In this document: piece after piece, positions 9,002 to 17,201 of the stretch | Layout: the number at the start of each line of letters is the position of its first letter | Numbering within the stretch: position 1 is the first letter of the stretch | Assembly (NCBI RefSeq): GCF_001866655.1 | Contig: NZ_MLYR01000035.1 | Coordinates: 1-38,522 of the forward strand | Length of the DNA stretch: 38,522 nucleotides | Source of the DNA: Bacillus sp. MUM 116 | Lineage (GTDB): Bacteria > Bacillota > Bacilli > Bacillales > Cytobacillaceae | Direction: 5' to 3' | Made by a program: the position numbers and the translations under genes | The notes under the pieces: generated by a model | The model's database searches: none | What the model was told of the DNA's origin: nothing | What the model saw: the letters and a program-made list of their open reading frames with translations, nothing else

Positions 9002-9437
9002 GAAAATTTCACTCTAGAAGTCAATTAATCATTTAATAATGATTCCTTATATTGTTATTTAATGGAAAGGAAGCCAAGAATTTCGTGTTCTAGACTTCTA
9101 AAAAATAGATGTGGTATGCCTAAACTTCAATCGAAAAAAATTCAATATTCTTTGATTTTAATTTAAGGGATTTTAAAAAAATAAAATCAATCGCAGGATA
9201 TTTGATCAAAACAAACTAGAACTATAGCACAAATTGTTATTACTAAACACAAGTTCTGGATTTTCAAGCAAAAAAGGTAATTGAGCACATTACATAACAT
9301 AAAACTAAAAACCCTCAGGAACTCCAATTGGATTACCGAGGGTTGAAAAGGTCTATGATTTTCTTTTTTATGCCTAAATAAACATTCGGTGACCAGTTCT
9401 ATCTAGCCAACTGATTTTATTATCCATACATTTTAAA
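9002..9437. other. AT-rich gap with a minus-strand terminator
   Basis: The only clear structure is AACCCTC (9309-9316 region) pairing with GAGGGTT (9337-9343). On the minus strand it is followed by a T-rich tract, so it would end transcripts coming from the Lrp gene. Nothing else is recognisable. Confidence 0.6.
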
Positions 9438-9521
9438 TTAGTGACGACCAGTCTGTGCTCGATCTATAACTTTGCCATCTGAACTGTAAATAAAGAATAA
9501 TGCTTTTAACTGAAAACTCAT
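9438..9521 (-). CDS. Possible 27-residue coupled micro-ORF
   Basis: The frame MSFQLKALFFIYSSDG... ending KVIDRAQTGRH starts at an ATG whose A is the last base of the Lrp stop codon (TGATG), an arrangement that often gives coupled translation. It ends before the minus-strand terminator at 9309-9344. The sequence looks like the C-terminal end of some larger protein, so it may be a remnant instead. Not recognised. Confidence 0.3.
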   Translation of the reverse strand: MSFQLKALFFIYSSDGKVIDRAQTGRH

Positions 9522-9961
9522 CAATCCTTATTAATTTTTAAATCCGTTGGAACTTGTGAAAAAATAAAATGTGTTACAGTATGTGCGATTGGATTTACTT
9601 CATCAATGAATTTTTCTGCTTTAGCGAATGTTTCAAACTGCATTTTAAGCATATAACACGTACTACCTGCTATTCGATAACAGAATTCGATGTTTGGAAG
9701 TTTCTCAATGTAATTTTTAAAAGATTTATAGTCACCATTTTTAACTGTTGCTTCTATTATGCATTGGATTGGTAAACCTAATTTCTCATAATCAATTTCT
9801 AAAGTATATTTTTTTATAATCCCAAATGATTCCATTTGCCTTACCCGTTCCGTTACTGATGGGGAGGACAGATTCACCCTTCTCCCAAGCTCGCTCATTG
9901 ATAAACGGCTGTTTTTATGTAGTTCATCTATAATTTTTTTATCAATATTATCTATTTTCAT
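9521..9961 (-). CDS. Lrp/AsnC family transcriptional regulator
   Basis: About 146 residues, the usual length. The N-terminal helix-turn-helix (about 5-55, with DKKIIDELHKNSRLSMSELG and SSPSVTERVRQME) is followed by an AsnC/RAM ligand-binding domain (about 65-140). ATG 9961 (MKIDNID) has GGTAGG ten bases upstream and is preferred to the TTG at 9979. It is divergent from an AhpD-like gene with about 130 bases between them, which suggests it controls that gene and itself. Members of the family sense amino acids or related small molecules; the effector here is unknown. Confidence 0.9.
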   Translation of the reverse strand: MKIDNIDKKIIDELHKNSRLSMSELGRRVNLSSPSVTERVRQMESFGIIKKYTLEIDYEKLGLPIQCIIEATVKNGDYKSFKNYIEKLPNIEFCYRIAGSTCYMLKMQFETFAKAEKFIDEVNPIAHTVTHFIFSQVPTDLKINKD

Positions 9962-9979
9962 TTTTAAAGTACCTACCAA

Positions 9980-10020
9980 ATAATCGTTAATTTTATAAAA
10001 AATTAATTTGATAATCGTTA
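9980..10020. promoter_or_regulatory. Candidate Lrp operator: direct repeats of ATAATCGTTA
   Basis: ATAATCGTTA occurs exactly at 9980-9989 and 10011-10020, 31 bases apart, about three helical turns. Both lie between the divergent Lrp and AhpD-like genes. Lrp-type proteins are octameric and bind arrays of helically phased sites, so this spacing fits. Confidence 0.5.
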
Positions 10021-10093
10021 CTAATTTAATGTGTTTTAGTAATTTTGTTTTTTATAATTAATTCGTAATTAAATATAACAGGGAGGTACTTAT

Positions 10094-10507
10094 ATGGCAA
10101 GGATTGTTGAATCTAATTTCGGTGAAACATCTTTTCAAAGATTATTGGGACATAATAAAGATGTAATGGAAGGATGGAGTCAGTTAGGGAATGTGATAGA
10201 AAAAGATGGACAACTAACATTTGAATTAAAGGAACAAGTAAGGAGAACATTAGCCCAAAGTAACGGATGTGAGTATTGTAAGGCGAAAGGAAAACCTGAT
10301 CCAGATAAGTTTAATGAAAAAACTTCTATTGCAGTAGGATTTGCTGAAGTCTTTTTAAAACAAAAGGGGGACATAGCTGATTCAACTTTTGATATTTTGA
10401 GAGAATGTTTCACTGAAGAGGAAATAAGTGAATTATGTGCATTTATCTCTTTTACAACTGCCTCACAATATTTTGGTGCGATGATGAAATTAGAACCATT
10501 AAATTAA
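10094..10507 (+). CDS. Carboxymuconolactone decarboxylase / AhpD-like protein
   Basis: A 137-residue all-helical protein of the CMD family. The redox motif CEYC at residues 59-62 is followed by KAKGKPDP, as in AhpD-like peroxidase partners. A C-terminal EEEISELCAFISFTTASQYFG completes the domain. The protein probably acts as a thiol-disulfide protein or peroxidase in the cytoplasm. GGGAGG precedes the ATG. It is divergent from an Lrp-type regulator with paired operator repeats between them. Confidence 0.85.
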   Translation: MARIVESNFGETSFQRLLGHNKDVMEGWSQLGNVIEKDGQLTFELKEQVRRTLAQSNGCEYCKAKGKPDPDKFNEKTSIAVGFAEVFLKQKGDIADSTFDILRECFTEEEISELCAFISFTTASQYFGAMMKLEPLN

Positions 10508-10524
10508 TAATCTTATTCATTCAG

Positions 10525-10602
10525 CAATCGGGCGCAATTATAGAAGAAGGATAAAAAAGTTGATTCCTTATTGTCTTAGGAAATCGGCTTTTTTGTTCTA
10601 GA
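10525..10602 (+). repeat. Palindromic repeat 1, copy A (also terminator)
   Basis: It starts with AATCGGGCGC, the left box of the family, followed by a hairpin formed by GATTCCTTA / TTAGGAAATC arms and TTTTTTG. It lies just after the AhpD-like gene and would terminate it. Confidence 0.65.
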
Positions 10603-10783
10603 GAAGTCCTTGTCATTTTGGAGTTTCCTATTTTATTGGGTTAACTCGGCTTTTTACTTGTTATTTTTCCATGAAAAAATATTGGTCCTATTTGGTTATT
10701 TTAGGTTATTTTGAAAAAAACATTATTTTTCTCTCGCCTTTGAAAATTAGAATAATACTCGTTCCCTTGCTGGTATACGAAGT

Positions 10784-10798
10784 TGGCATAATTCTTGC
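10784..10798 (+). promoter_or_regulatory. Sigma-54 promoter
   Basis: TTGGCATAATTCTTGC (10783-10798) matches the -24/-12 consensus: invariant GG at 10785-10786 and GC at 10797-10798 separated by ten bases, with TGGCA and TTGC intact. Transcription would start near 10810, 28 bases before the next ATG. Sigma-54 (SigL) promoters need an enhancer-binding activator; none intact is encoded in this window, only a possible C-terminal relic at 21733. Confidence 0.8.
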
Positions 10799-10837
10799 GA
10801 TATTGTATTTGAAAAAATGACAAGGGAGAGTATTAAG

Positions 10838-10987
10838 ATGAAAAGGTTAGCAATCTCAATTTTAGCAACCTGTACGATATTAGCATCTGTTAATGTCGGA
10901 TCAGGTGTAAAAGCAGAGGATAGGCTAGAAGCAATAAAAGGGAAATTACTAATTGTGGGTGGAGGATTGGGGGATCTAAAAGAGTAA
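10838..10987 (+). pseudogene. N-terminal stump of a secreted cyanophycinase-like protein
   Basis: A 49-codon frame with AAGGGAG upstream. It begins with a signal peptide (MKRLAISILATCTILASVNV, cleavage near VKAED) and continues GKLLIVGGGLGDLKE before a TAA. The last part resembles the first strand and glycine loop of secreted cyanophycinases (peptidase S51, class I amidotransferase-like). The other roughly 250 residues are absent, and a Tn3-like fragment follows at once. Cyanophycinases cut the arginine-aspartate polymer cyanophycin, which would fit sigma-54 control of arginine use, but family assignment from 20 residues is tentative. Confidence 0.5.
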
Positions 10988-10988
10988 G

Positions 10989-11189
10989 TTTCTCGGAGGC
11001 TTTGATATAGATGTTCCTCATAAATTGTTTAAAAAGTTTAAGCAACATATGGCTACCGAAGGTCTTCGTGAGCTTCGCCGTCACCCCAACCCCATCGTTA
11101 CATTCACTTATATTTTTTTTAGCTTCGAAATCAGGAAATATCTGCAAATGCAGACTAGACACCAAATTGGGGAACGAGTTGAATGTTAA
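10989..11189 (+). pseudogene. Tn3-family transposase fragment (probable)
   Basis: A 66-codon open stretch without a start. It reads FDIDVPHKLFKKFKQHMATE and then LRELRRHPNPIVTFTYIFFS. The (E/S)LRRHP-I-(Y/F)T core resembles the N-terminal DUF4158 region of Tn3 transposases. No catalytic part remains. It begins right at the end of the cyanophycinase-like stump, so it probably marks the junction of a transposon-linked deletion. Confidence 0.45.
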
Positions 11190-11229
11190 TTCACTGTTAA
11201 ATCACAAATCCATAATTTCCTATGTAAAC

Positions 11230-11259
11230 CAGCCATTAGCAAAATAAATGGCTGTTTTT
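11230..11259 (+). terminator. Terminator between convergent genes
   Basis: CAGCCATT (11230-11237) pairs with AATGGCTG (11247-11254), followed by TTTTTC. The hairpin lies right after the gerAB stop, which reads from the other strand. Confidence 0.75.
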
Positions 11260-12371
11260 CAATATAAATTTGTATGAGGTTTTTTCTTCCTATTTCGAAA
11301 GAAGGCAATAAGCAGTAAGATGCTTGGAATGATAATTTGAAAAGGCAAACTTATATAGAGTGGTACAAATTCAAATCCTTCCTTGCTAAATTCAGCATAC
11401 GTCGATGCCGTGGTTATGGATACAAACAAAATAATCATTCCAATTGGAAACGACAATGTTTCTTTTTTTTTAAACTGAAATAGATCTGCTGCACCCTCAA
11501 CTGCTGCATAAAAATACAGTGCTATTTTAAAGAAACCGCTAATGATTAGATAGAGCATAAAAAGAACATCCAGCCGCTCAATAAAATTTGCCAGTTGAAT
11601 TCTTGAAACGGTTGTTAATAATGGGAAGTTTGCGCGGGTATAAAGTTCTGGACCAATGGTTGAAATGGTAATAATCACGGTAATGGTAATATTAATCCCG
11701 CTTAAAATCATCCCGCCCATACAAGCAAATTTTATTTTCTTTGGTTCATTCACAATCGGGTATATCATCGAGAAAATAAGTATTTCTCCAAAAGGATATG
11801 TAAGTGTGCCAGGTAGAAACTCTTTCAATATGGGTTTCCATCCATTTTCAAGAATAGGCTTTAGAAATTCAAAATGGATTAACCCGGAAAAAATAATTAA
11901 CAGAAATCCTAATAGGGCCATAATATAAATAATGCCAAAATAAATCTGCCCCACTCTTGCGATTACCTCTAAACCTTTATGAATGCCATAGATGATGGTC
12001 AGAATCATCAATGTATTGATGACAAATAACGGCGTATTTGTATAAACAGTCGTTACCAAGAGTTCCCCAAAATCTCGTAATACATATGAGGCAATATAGA
12101 TAAAATGGATGACATAGAATAAGGCGATGATCCGGCCCGGCCATTTTCCGGCAATTTTTTGTATATAGCTGGTTAAAATTAATTCTGGATAAAAAAGAAA
12201 CAGACGATAGTGAATAAAGAAGACAATCAAACCACCTGCTAACCCTAATAAAAGGGCTATCCATGCATCCTGTTTTGCATTTGCTCCAAGACCAAAGAGG
12301 ATTGAACTACCCATTTCAAATAAAAATACTAGTATGAAAAGCTGGGATGCGCTTATTTTAATCTTATCCAT
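11259..12371 (-). CDS. gerAB: GerAB-type germinant receptor B subunit
   Basis: A 370-residue integral membrane protein with ten hydrophobic segments, of the GerAB/ArcD/ProY (amino acid-polyamine-organocation) family. It starts MDKIKISASQLFILVFLFEM, the usual opening of these proteins, and ends with a lysine-rich tail. In spores the B subunit sits in the inner membrane and binds the germinant. AAAGGGG precedes the ATG. The gene appears intact, although both upstream partners, gerAA and gerAC, are wrecked, in the order A-C-B as in gerK-type operons. Without partners it is unlikely to form a working receptor by itself, unless it joins subunits encoded elsewhere. Confidence 0.93.
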   Translation of the reverse strand: MDKIKISASQLFILVFLFEMGSSILFGLGANAKQDAWIALLLGLAGGLIVFFIHYRLFLFYPELILTSYIQKIAGKWPGRIIALFYVIHFIYIASYVLRDFGELLVTTVYTNTPLFVINTLMILTIIYGIHKGLEVIARVGQIYFGIIYIMALLGFLLIIFSGLIHFEFLKPILENGWKPILKEFLPGTLTYPFGEILIFSMIYPIVNEPKKIKFACMGGMILSGINITITVIITISTIGPELYTRANFPLLTTVSRIQLANFIERLDVLFMLYLIISGFFKIALYFYAAVEGAADLFQFKKKETLSFPIGMIILFVSITTASTYAEFSKEGFEFVPLYISLPFQIIIPSILLLIAFFRNRKKKPHTNLY

Positions 12372-12397
12372 TTACTACATTTCCCCTTTGATTAGGG

Positions 12398-12778
12398 TTA
12401 TATTGTTAAGTTATCCCGGAATGGATTCATCCGTATTCCTTCAAGCCATACATAAGAGTCTACCTTAACGTTCACTTCAAGCTCAGGAAATCGATTGTTC
12501 CAATCCTTTTTTATTTCTTTCCAATCCGTCGGATAAGTTTGGTGGGTGACCTCGCCAAAGCCAAATACATCACTTTTTTTCTTCTTCACTGCTCTTATTG
12601 CTCTTTGCACTTCCTTCTGAATTTCTTTTTCGACGAGGTGATCAATTTTTTTATCACATCCGGATTTGACAAATCGAAAGCAGTATTCGCATCACTAACC
12701 CATCCCTCGTTATCAATATGCACATTGATAACAGGTTTTCCATAATAATAGAACAATCAACAAACACTTTTTCATCAT
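12398..12778 (-). pseudogene. gerAC: Ger(x)C-type lipoprotein, internal deletion and frameshift
   Basis: The gene starts at ATG 12778 (or 12775) with a lipoprotein-type signal, MMKKCLLIVLLLWKTC. It then jumps in another frame to the C-terminal domain, KPVINVHIDNEGWVSDANTA, followed by a further shift at a run of seven A; restoring one A gives the continuous VIKKIDHLVEKEIQ. The end (KKKKSDVFGFGEV, DWKEIKKDWNNRFPELEV) is typical of GerAC proteins. About 130 codons remain of the usual 370 or so. The last 70 codons form an open frame at 12398-12610. The ATGATG start overlaps the gerAA stop, so the operon junction is preserved despite the deletion. Confidence 0.85.
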
Positions 12779-12962
12779 TTTCCATCCTTGATTCCGGATT
12801 GGTTCTTTTCATCAGGAGGCCCGGCTAATGATTTGGTACTGTCCCCCAAATTCGCCTTTATTCTTGAAATATTTTCCTGATAATCTCTAGTTGCGGGTGA
12901 AATTTTTGGTTTACCTGGATCTTGCATTTTCCGTTTTTTTTGCCGCCTCTCTTAGAAGTCAT
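12775..12962 (-). pseudogene. gerAA: GerAA subunit reduced to its two ends
   Basis: ATG 12962 has AGGTGG nine bases upstream and reads MTSKRGGKK, then a shift at a run of eight A (nine would restore the frame) into RKMQDPGKPKISPA and QENISRIKANLGDST, the usual start of GerA A-subunits. The next codons, KSLAGPPDEKNQSGIKDGK and stop, look like the hydrophilic C-terminal tail. About 400 codons, the complete membrane domain, are missing. The stop overlaps the gerAC start (ATGA). The ends and junctions of the operon have survived while the middle is gone. Confidence 0.75.
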
Positions 12963-13138
12963 TCGAAAAATCCACCTAATATTAGGTAGGTTGTCCAAAA
13001 AACACCAAACCATCCAACACTCCTAATGCAACGATTGGCGTTAAAAAATAAATAAAAATAGATAGCTATAAAAATTTGTAGGTTCGATTCGTTAAAAAAC
13101 TCAAAAAATTGGTACTTTATTTTAGATGAATCTTTAAC

Positions 13139-13200
13139 AATCGGGCGCAATTCTGCAGTAAGAATTATGCTGTTTCTTTATGTTAAGGGCCATTTAGTGG
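13139..13200. repeat. Palindromic repeat 1, copy B (degenerate)
   Basis: It begins AATCGGGCGCAATTCTGCAG, matching copy A over the left box, and continues with a weak CAG/CTG hairpin and GGGCCATTTAG. It lies upstream of the gerAA remnant. Confidence 0.5.
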
Positions 13201-13287
13201 AATAAGGCTTTATTGAGCTATGAAGAGGCAGATTGAAGAAAGGATACTATTTTATTATTTTCCTGTTTTTTCTTCGAAGTACTTAAT

Positions 13288-13490
13288 TGCGAGATTAGAA
13301 AAGCCAGTAAAGAAGATTTAAAGGACGTACCAAGGGTTTATGTTGATAGTTGGAAGGCTGCTTATCGTGGTCTAGTACCAGGCGAAACCTAGACGAATTA
13401 TCATACGAAGAGACAGAATAAAGATGGTTTCATTTTTAATTAACGAAAATGAAATTTTGATTGCTAAATACTTCACAATAAAAGGTAGTA
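13288..13490 (+). pseudogene. GNAT acetyltransferase remnant
   Basis: The frame reads IRKASKEDLKDVPRVYVDSW and KAAYRGLVPGE, a typical N-terminus of GNAT acetyltransferases. It then hits TAG; in the +1 frame it goes on NLDELSYEETE, stop, RW, FLINENEILIAKYF. At least one frameshift, one stop and loss of the acetyl-CoA-binding half make it non-functional. Confidence 0.7.
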
Positions 13491-13623
13491 CGTAAAGCAA
13501 AGTAGAAATAATATTAAAAGGTACAGAGCTTGTGTATAGCATATTAATCTTGGATAAACTGGGATGAGAACGCTGAGAAAATATAAATGTAGAAAAGATA
13601 TGGTTGGAGGAATAAACATATGG

Positions 13624-13909
13624 CTATTGAAATCAATGATTCAGCTTATGCAATCCGTTCTGTCTACTCGGCCCGCAATCTATGGTCTGGCTTGCTGTTC
13701 GGACTGCTTTAGCATGTCACGGCATCTTATCAAAATACATTTATTTTCACCCACCTACTGGAGTAACTACAGCACAGGCCGAAATTGGAGGCATGCTAAT
13801 GTACTATGGTGGGGACGCCATTGATATTATTCTCATATTCATTTTTTGCTTGCAATGGTTCAACGCAAACCGGCCACGAGCAAATATACATGAAACAGTA
13901 AACTCGTAA
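13624..13909 (+). pseudogene. CtaG-like cytochrome oxidase assembly protein, C-terminal piece
   Basis: From about 13682 one frame encodes HGILSKYIYFHPPTGVTTAQ, then AEIGGMLMYYGGDAIDIILI, resembling the end of CtaG (caa3 oxidase assembly) proteins, with one terminal membrane segment. The preceding 60 bases are open in this frame but do not look like CtaG, and the roughly 200 upstream residues are missing. A short internal start (ATG 13682) gives 75 codons; I doubt it is made. Confidence 0.5.
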
Positions 13910-14228
13910 CACACAAAAATTATCAGACTTTTTTATAAAAGGATGATTCTATTGAATATAGAGAAAGCGTGATTTGATCAATCTTTTTTTCAAAACACGC
14001 TTTTCCTATTTGCTCTTTTTCAAGGTTTATTAAGTTAATTTAATCAGACTTTATGCCAAAGCATTTAGATTTCCGGACACGGTAGGAGGGTAATTTTCTT
14101 TTCAAAAACAGACACTTTCTTTAGAGAATGGCTTTGTAGAGTATAATTACTACGTGTTACAGGGGCTAGATTGTAAGTAATTACTTAATGTTAATTGCTT
14201 TATCTACTGGAAAAAGAATCGTGTTCCG
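13910..14228. other. Gap with one hairpin
   Basis: AAAGCGTG (13964-13971) pairs with CACGCTTT (13996-14003) around a loop holding seven T residues, a possible terminator of the CtaG remnant. No gene is seen in the rest. Confidence 0.45.
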
Positions 14229-14390
14229 TTATTTTCCAATTAATCTCGTTAAAGCAATCCCAAGAAATCCAACCCCCATTCCTATCAACCATCCGATTTG
14301 AGAACTTCCTAACAGTGCTCCCAATCCTCCACCAAGAAACATGCAACCAACAAATACTAATCCTCCAACTCCCCATTTCTGCCTATCCAT
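14229..14390 (-). CDS. Small two-helix membrane protein
   Basis: A 53-residue frame that begins MDRQKWGVGGLVFVGCMFLG and ends ALTRLIGK. It contains two glycine-rich hydrophobic segments (about 8-28 and 32-49). AAAGGA lies about 12 bases before the ATG, and the codon usage and GxxxG spacing look real. Small proteins of this kind are common in Bacillus, but no function is known to me. It stands alone between convergent neighbours. Confidence 0.6.
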   Translation of the reverse strand: MDRQKWGVGGLVFVGCMFLGGGLGALLGSSQIGWLIGMGVGFLGIALTRLIGK

Positions 14391-14505
14391 AATTCAACCA
14401 CATCCTTTCGATAAAACATATGCTATTAGTTAACTAATCTTTCTTGAAAGGATTATCTGAACATCAAAATAGGAAATGAGCATATAATTATAGTGGTTGA
14501 TTACT

Positions 14506-14748
14506 GTGAATTATAAAACTCAACTAAGAATTAAAATTAATTTTTTGAAAATCACCGAAATGGTCAATACTTCAGTTTTGCAAATAGGTAGTTCTGGTCC
14601 TATTAAGAAGTCCGCTGTTCTGCCTGAGGAATATCAAATACATCCTAAACTAGTATCAACTTCTACAGTTTTAGCACCTGCAGTTCCTTTACAAGCACCT
14701 GTACGAGACAAAGGTAGTAGGGGATTCCTTTTCCTGAAGAATCCATAA
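14506..14748 (+). CDS. GerPB-like spore germination protein
   Basis: An 80-residue protein resembling GerPB. It has the opening pattern NYKTQLRIKINFLKI, then MVNTSVLQIGSSGPIKK, and a proline-rich C-terminus (APAVPLQAPV). GTG 14506 is preferred over the in-frame TTG 14497 because AGTGG at 14492 gives better spacing and the start then aligns with GerPB. GerP proteins lie in the spore coat and help germinants pass. It is separate from any other gerP gene except the GerPA-like one at 8747. The C-terminus (DKGSRGFLFLKNP) is not typical and may be altered. Confidence 0.6.
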   Translation: MNYKTQLRIKINFLKITEMVNTSVLQIGSSGPIKKSAVLPEEYQIHPKLVSTSTVLAPAVPLQAPVRDKGSRGFLFLKNP

Positions 14749-15219
14749 AGGAGGATGGTTTCCTTATTCTAACAATTGCGGTATGGAAAAGTCTTCAATC
14801 TTCGGTTGCCTTTATTCATGTGCACCACCATCTTTCCATTCATAAATTTCGGTTTTAGGAGTTCTCTATACAATTATTTCATTTAATAAGAAATTTATTA
14901 ATGAGGCATTTTTATTATGAAAAATCACCCATAAAAAGTAAAAAAGACTACCCGCAGGACAGCCTTATATAAAAACAATATTCACAAGGAGGATAATCTA
15001 AATCAGTTTCTTGCAAAAGTGATTCAAGGAATTTAATAGTTTAATTGAATACAGCATTTCATATTCTTTCTGTGCGTGTGAGATGGTTTGCTCTGCTATA
15101 GATACTTCTCTTGTGGACAATTCTAGAGTGAGTCTATAATCCAAAATCTCCCTAATAAATTCCTGAAGGTTGCTCGAACGCCTGCTCCTGCTGAAGAAAT
15201 CAACATCAAATATTTATCT
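14749..15219. other. Gap with helical minus-strand fragment
   Basis: On the minus strand, 14998-15213 is open without a start codon. It encodes a strongly helical stretch (SNLQEFIREILDYRLTLELS, then TREVSIAEQTISHAQKEYEM), probably a coiled-coil gene fragment just downstream of the small membrane gene at 15220. I cannot assign it. The remainder shows nothing. Confidence 0.4.
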
Positions 15220-15498
15220 TTAACTGTTCAAAACCATGAAACTGAAAAACACAATGATCCATAACATCGGAAGTAAATTAATTAAAACCGCAAATCGTTT
15301 CTTTTTGACTCTGAACACCCAGGATAATATTGAACCTGCGATTACTACAACAGGATATAAAGAAATAGCTAAAACAAATGAGACATTAGCTACATTCGTA
15401 CCATTGTCAAAGCTCATAAACGACAATCCCCAAATAACAAACCAGGGAATTAAAGATAGTACATATAAGATTTGGCTAATGATTAGATACGGTTTCAT
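15220..15498 (-). CDS. Three-segment small membrane protein
   Basis: A 92-residue protein with three hydrophobic segments (about 5-27, 38-60, 68-90) and a basic loop RVKKKRF that places the second loop inside. ATG 15498 (MKPYLIIS) is chosen because GGAGG lies five bases upstream; the upstream GTG would overlap that site. No family recognised; similar small proteins occur in Bacillus cereus relatives. Confidence 0.6.
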   Translation of the reverse strand: MKPYLIISQILYVLSLIPWFVIWGLSFMSFDNGTNVANVSFVLAISLYPVVVIAGSILSWVFRVKKKRFAVLINLLPMLWIIVFFSFMVLNS

Positions 15499-15677
15499 AA
15501 GTTCCTCCACTCTAAAAGTCTAAGGTATACCCATACTATAATAAATGAAGGCAGTACAAATAAGAATCTATTTATCTGTAAAACTTACTGAATTTTTTCA
15601 AGAACAATTTGAAAATCATATGGTCGGTTTGTTTGAAATGGAATATAAATATAGGAAAGTTGAAAGAAATTAACTTT

Positions 15678-15993
<316 letters not shown>

Positions 15994-16026
15994 AAACAAA
16001 CGTTTTTCACTAGCTTATTTACTATT

Positions 16027-17199
16027 TTAGTTAGAAGGACGTTTTTTTTGAGGGATAGGAGATAACTGATTCACGGAGACAACACTATCCGTCTTTTTAG
16101 TTGGTTTTTCCCAAAATTGTTCGTTATTTGGTAAGTCATCAAACCAGGAAGCAGTTGGTGGACAGTCCAAGATCATCAACTTTCCATATTTCCCATCACG
16201 TGATTGGTGATATTTAAGGTATGCCTTTCCATTCTCAATCGCGAGAATTTCAATTTTTCCAGATGTATGACTCATTACTAATTTGACTCGTTTGCCGAGG
16301 CCAGAGGTTTTAGCCTTTGCTTCTTCCACGATATGATATACCTGTTCCAATGGTAGAACAAACGAAGAGTTTCCGGCCACAGGACGATTAACAAAAAAAT
16401 AGTAAGGAGTCACTCCTGCCCAAGATAGTTTATCTAACAGATTACCGAGAACAGTTGGATCATCGTTTATTCCCTTTAGAACAGGAGTCTGATTTACAAT
16501 GATAACTCCTGCTTCATGCAGAGCTTCAATCGCTTTAAGTGCGTCGGATGTAATTTCCCGCGGATGATTAATATGAGCCATTACATATATCTTTTTGTGC
16601 ACAGAAGAGTGCTCTCTTAATAAATCTAATAGTTCCTTGTCTTCAAATATCCTCATGGGATTAAATACAGGCATTTTTGAACCAATCCTAATAATTTGTA
16701 CATGGTCAATATTACGTAAACTTTCAATAATCCATCGCAACTTTGGAGTACCTAGCATCAAAGGGTCTCCACCTGTGAGAAGAACATTATTAATTTCTGG
16801 TGTTTTTTCAATATATTCAAGCCCATCTACCACGTCTAACATCGCTTCTTTTACATCTGAACGAAACAAGCGCTTGCGAAAACAATATCTGCAGTAGGCT
16901 CCACAGACTTCAGAGACCAAAAGTAAAGCGGTAGTAGAGTATTTATGCTGGCAACCTTGTACGACATAGTTCGTATCCTCATCAGATGCGTCCCATCGGC
17001 CGTATTCCAATAATTCCTCGGAAGATGGAATTACCAGCTTGCGAAGTGGGTCTTGTGGATCAGACCAGTCAATAAGGTTTAAATAGTAATCATTTAAGCG
17101 GAAAACAAACTTCTCAGAAACGGTTTGGAGTATTCTTTTTTCTTCTTCACTCAAGTGTTGTATTGCATTAATATTCGTAATGTAATTAGGTTTTACCAT
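16027..17199 (-). CDS. KamA-family radical SAM protein (lysine 2,3-aminomutase-like)
   Basis: A 390-residue protein of the lysine 2,3-aminomutase family. The radical SAM iron-sulfur motif CGAYCRYC has cysteines at 99, 103 and 106; the SAM-binding LLTGGDPLML follows. SHTSGK near residue 310 would hold the PLP lysine. At 390 residues it is shorter than classical KamA (416-471), and the zinc-binding C-terminal domain is replaced by a lysine- and serine-rich tail. Its ATG follows three bases after the stop of a YheC/YheD-type ATP-grasp fragment, so the two formed an operon, suggesting a spore-related role. Because the partner is truncated, expression now may come from within the remnant. The substrate may not be free lysine. 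Confidence 0.88.
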   Translation of the reverse strand: MVKPNYITNINAIQHLSEEEKRILQTVSEKFVFRLNDYYLNLIDWSDPQDPLRKLVIPSSEELLEYGRWDASDEDTNYVVQGCQHKYSTTALLLVSEVCGAYCRYCFRKRLFRSDVKEAMLDVVDGLEYIEKTPEINNVLLTGGDPLMLGTPKLRWIIESLRNIDHVQIIRIGSKMPVFNPMRIFEDKELLDLLREHSSVHKKIYVMAHINHPREITSDALKAIEALHEAGVIIVNQTPVLKGINDDPTVLGNLLDKLSWAGVTPYYFFVNRPVAGNSSFVLPLEQVYHIVEEAKAKTSGLGKRVKLVMSHTSGKIEILAIENGKAYLKYHQSRDGKYGKLMILDCPPTASWFDDLPNNEQFWEKPTKKTDSVVSVNQLSPIPQKKRPSN

Positions 17200-17201
17200 T
17201 A

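Noticed and set aside
12959..13150. 63-codon hydrophobic frame ending at the gerAA start (ATGA overlap)
   Set aside because: It could mimic a GerD-type small subunit, but it starts inside repeat copy B, and the overlap includes the gerAA ribosome site read as codons; not supported as a gene.
13564..13824. 86-codon frame overlapping the CtaG remnant
   Set aside because: The overlapping frame carries the CtaG similarity; this one shows none.
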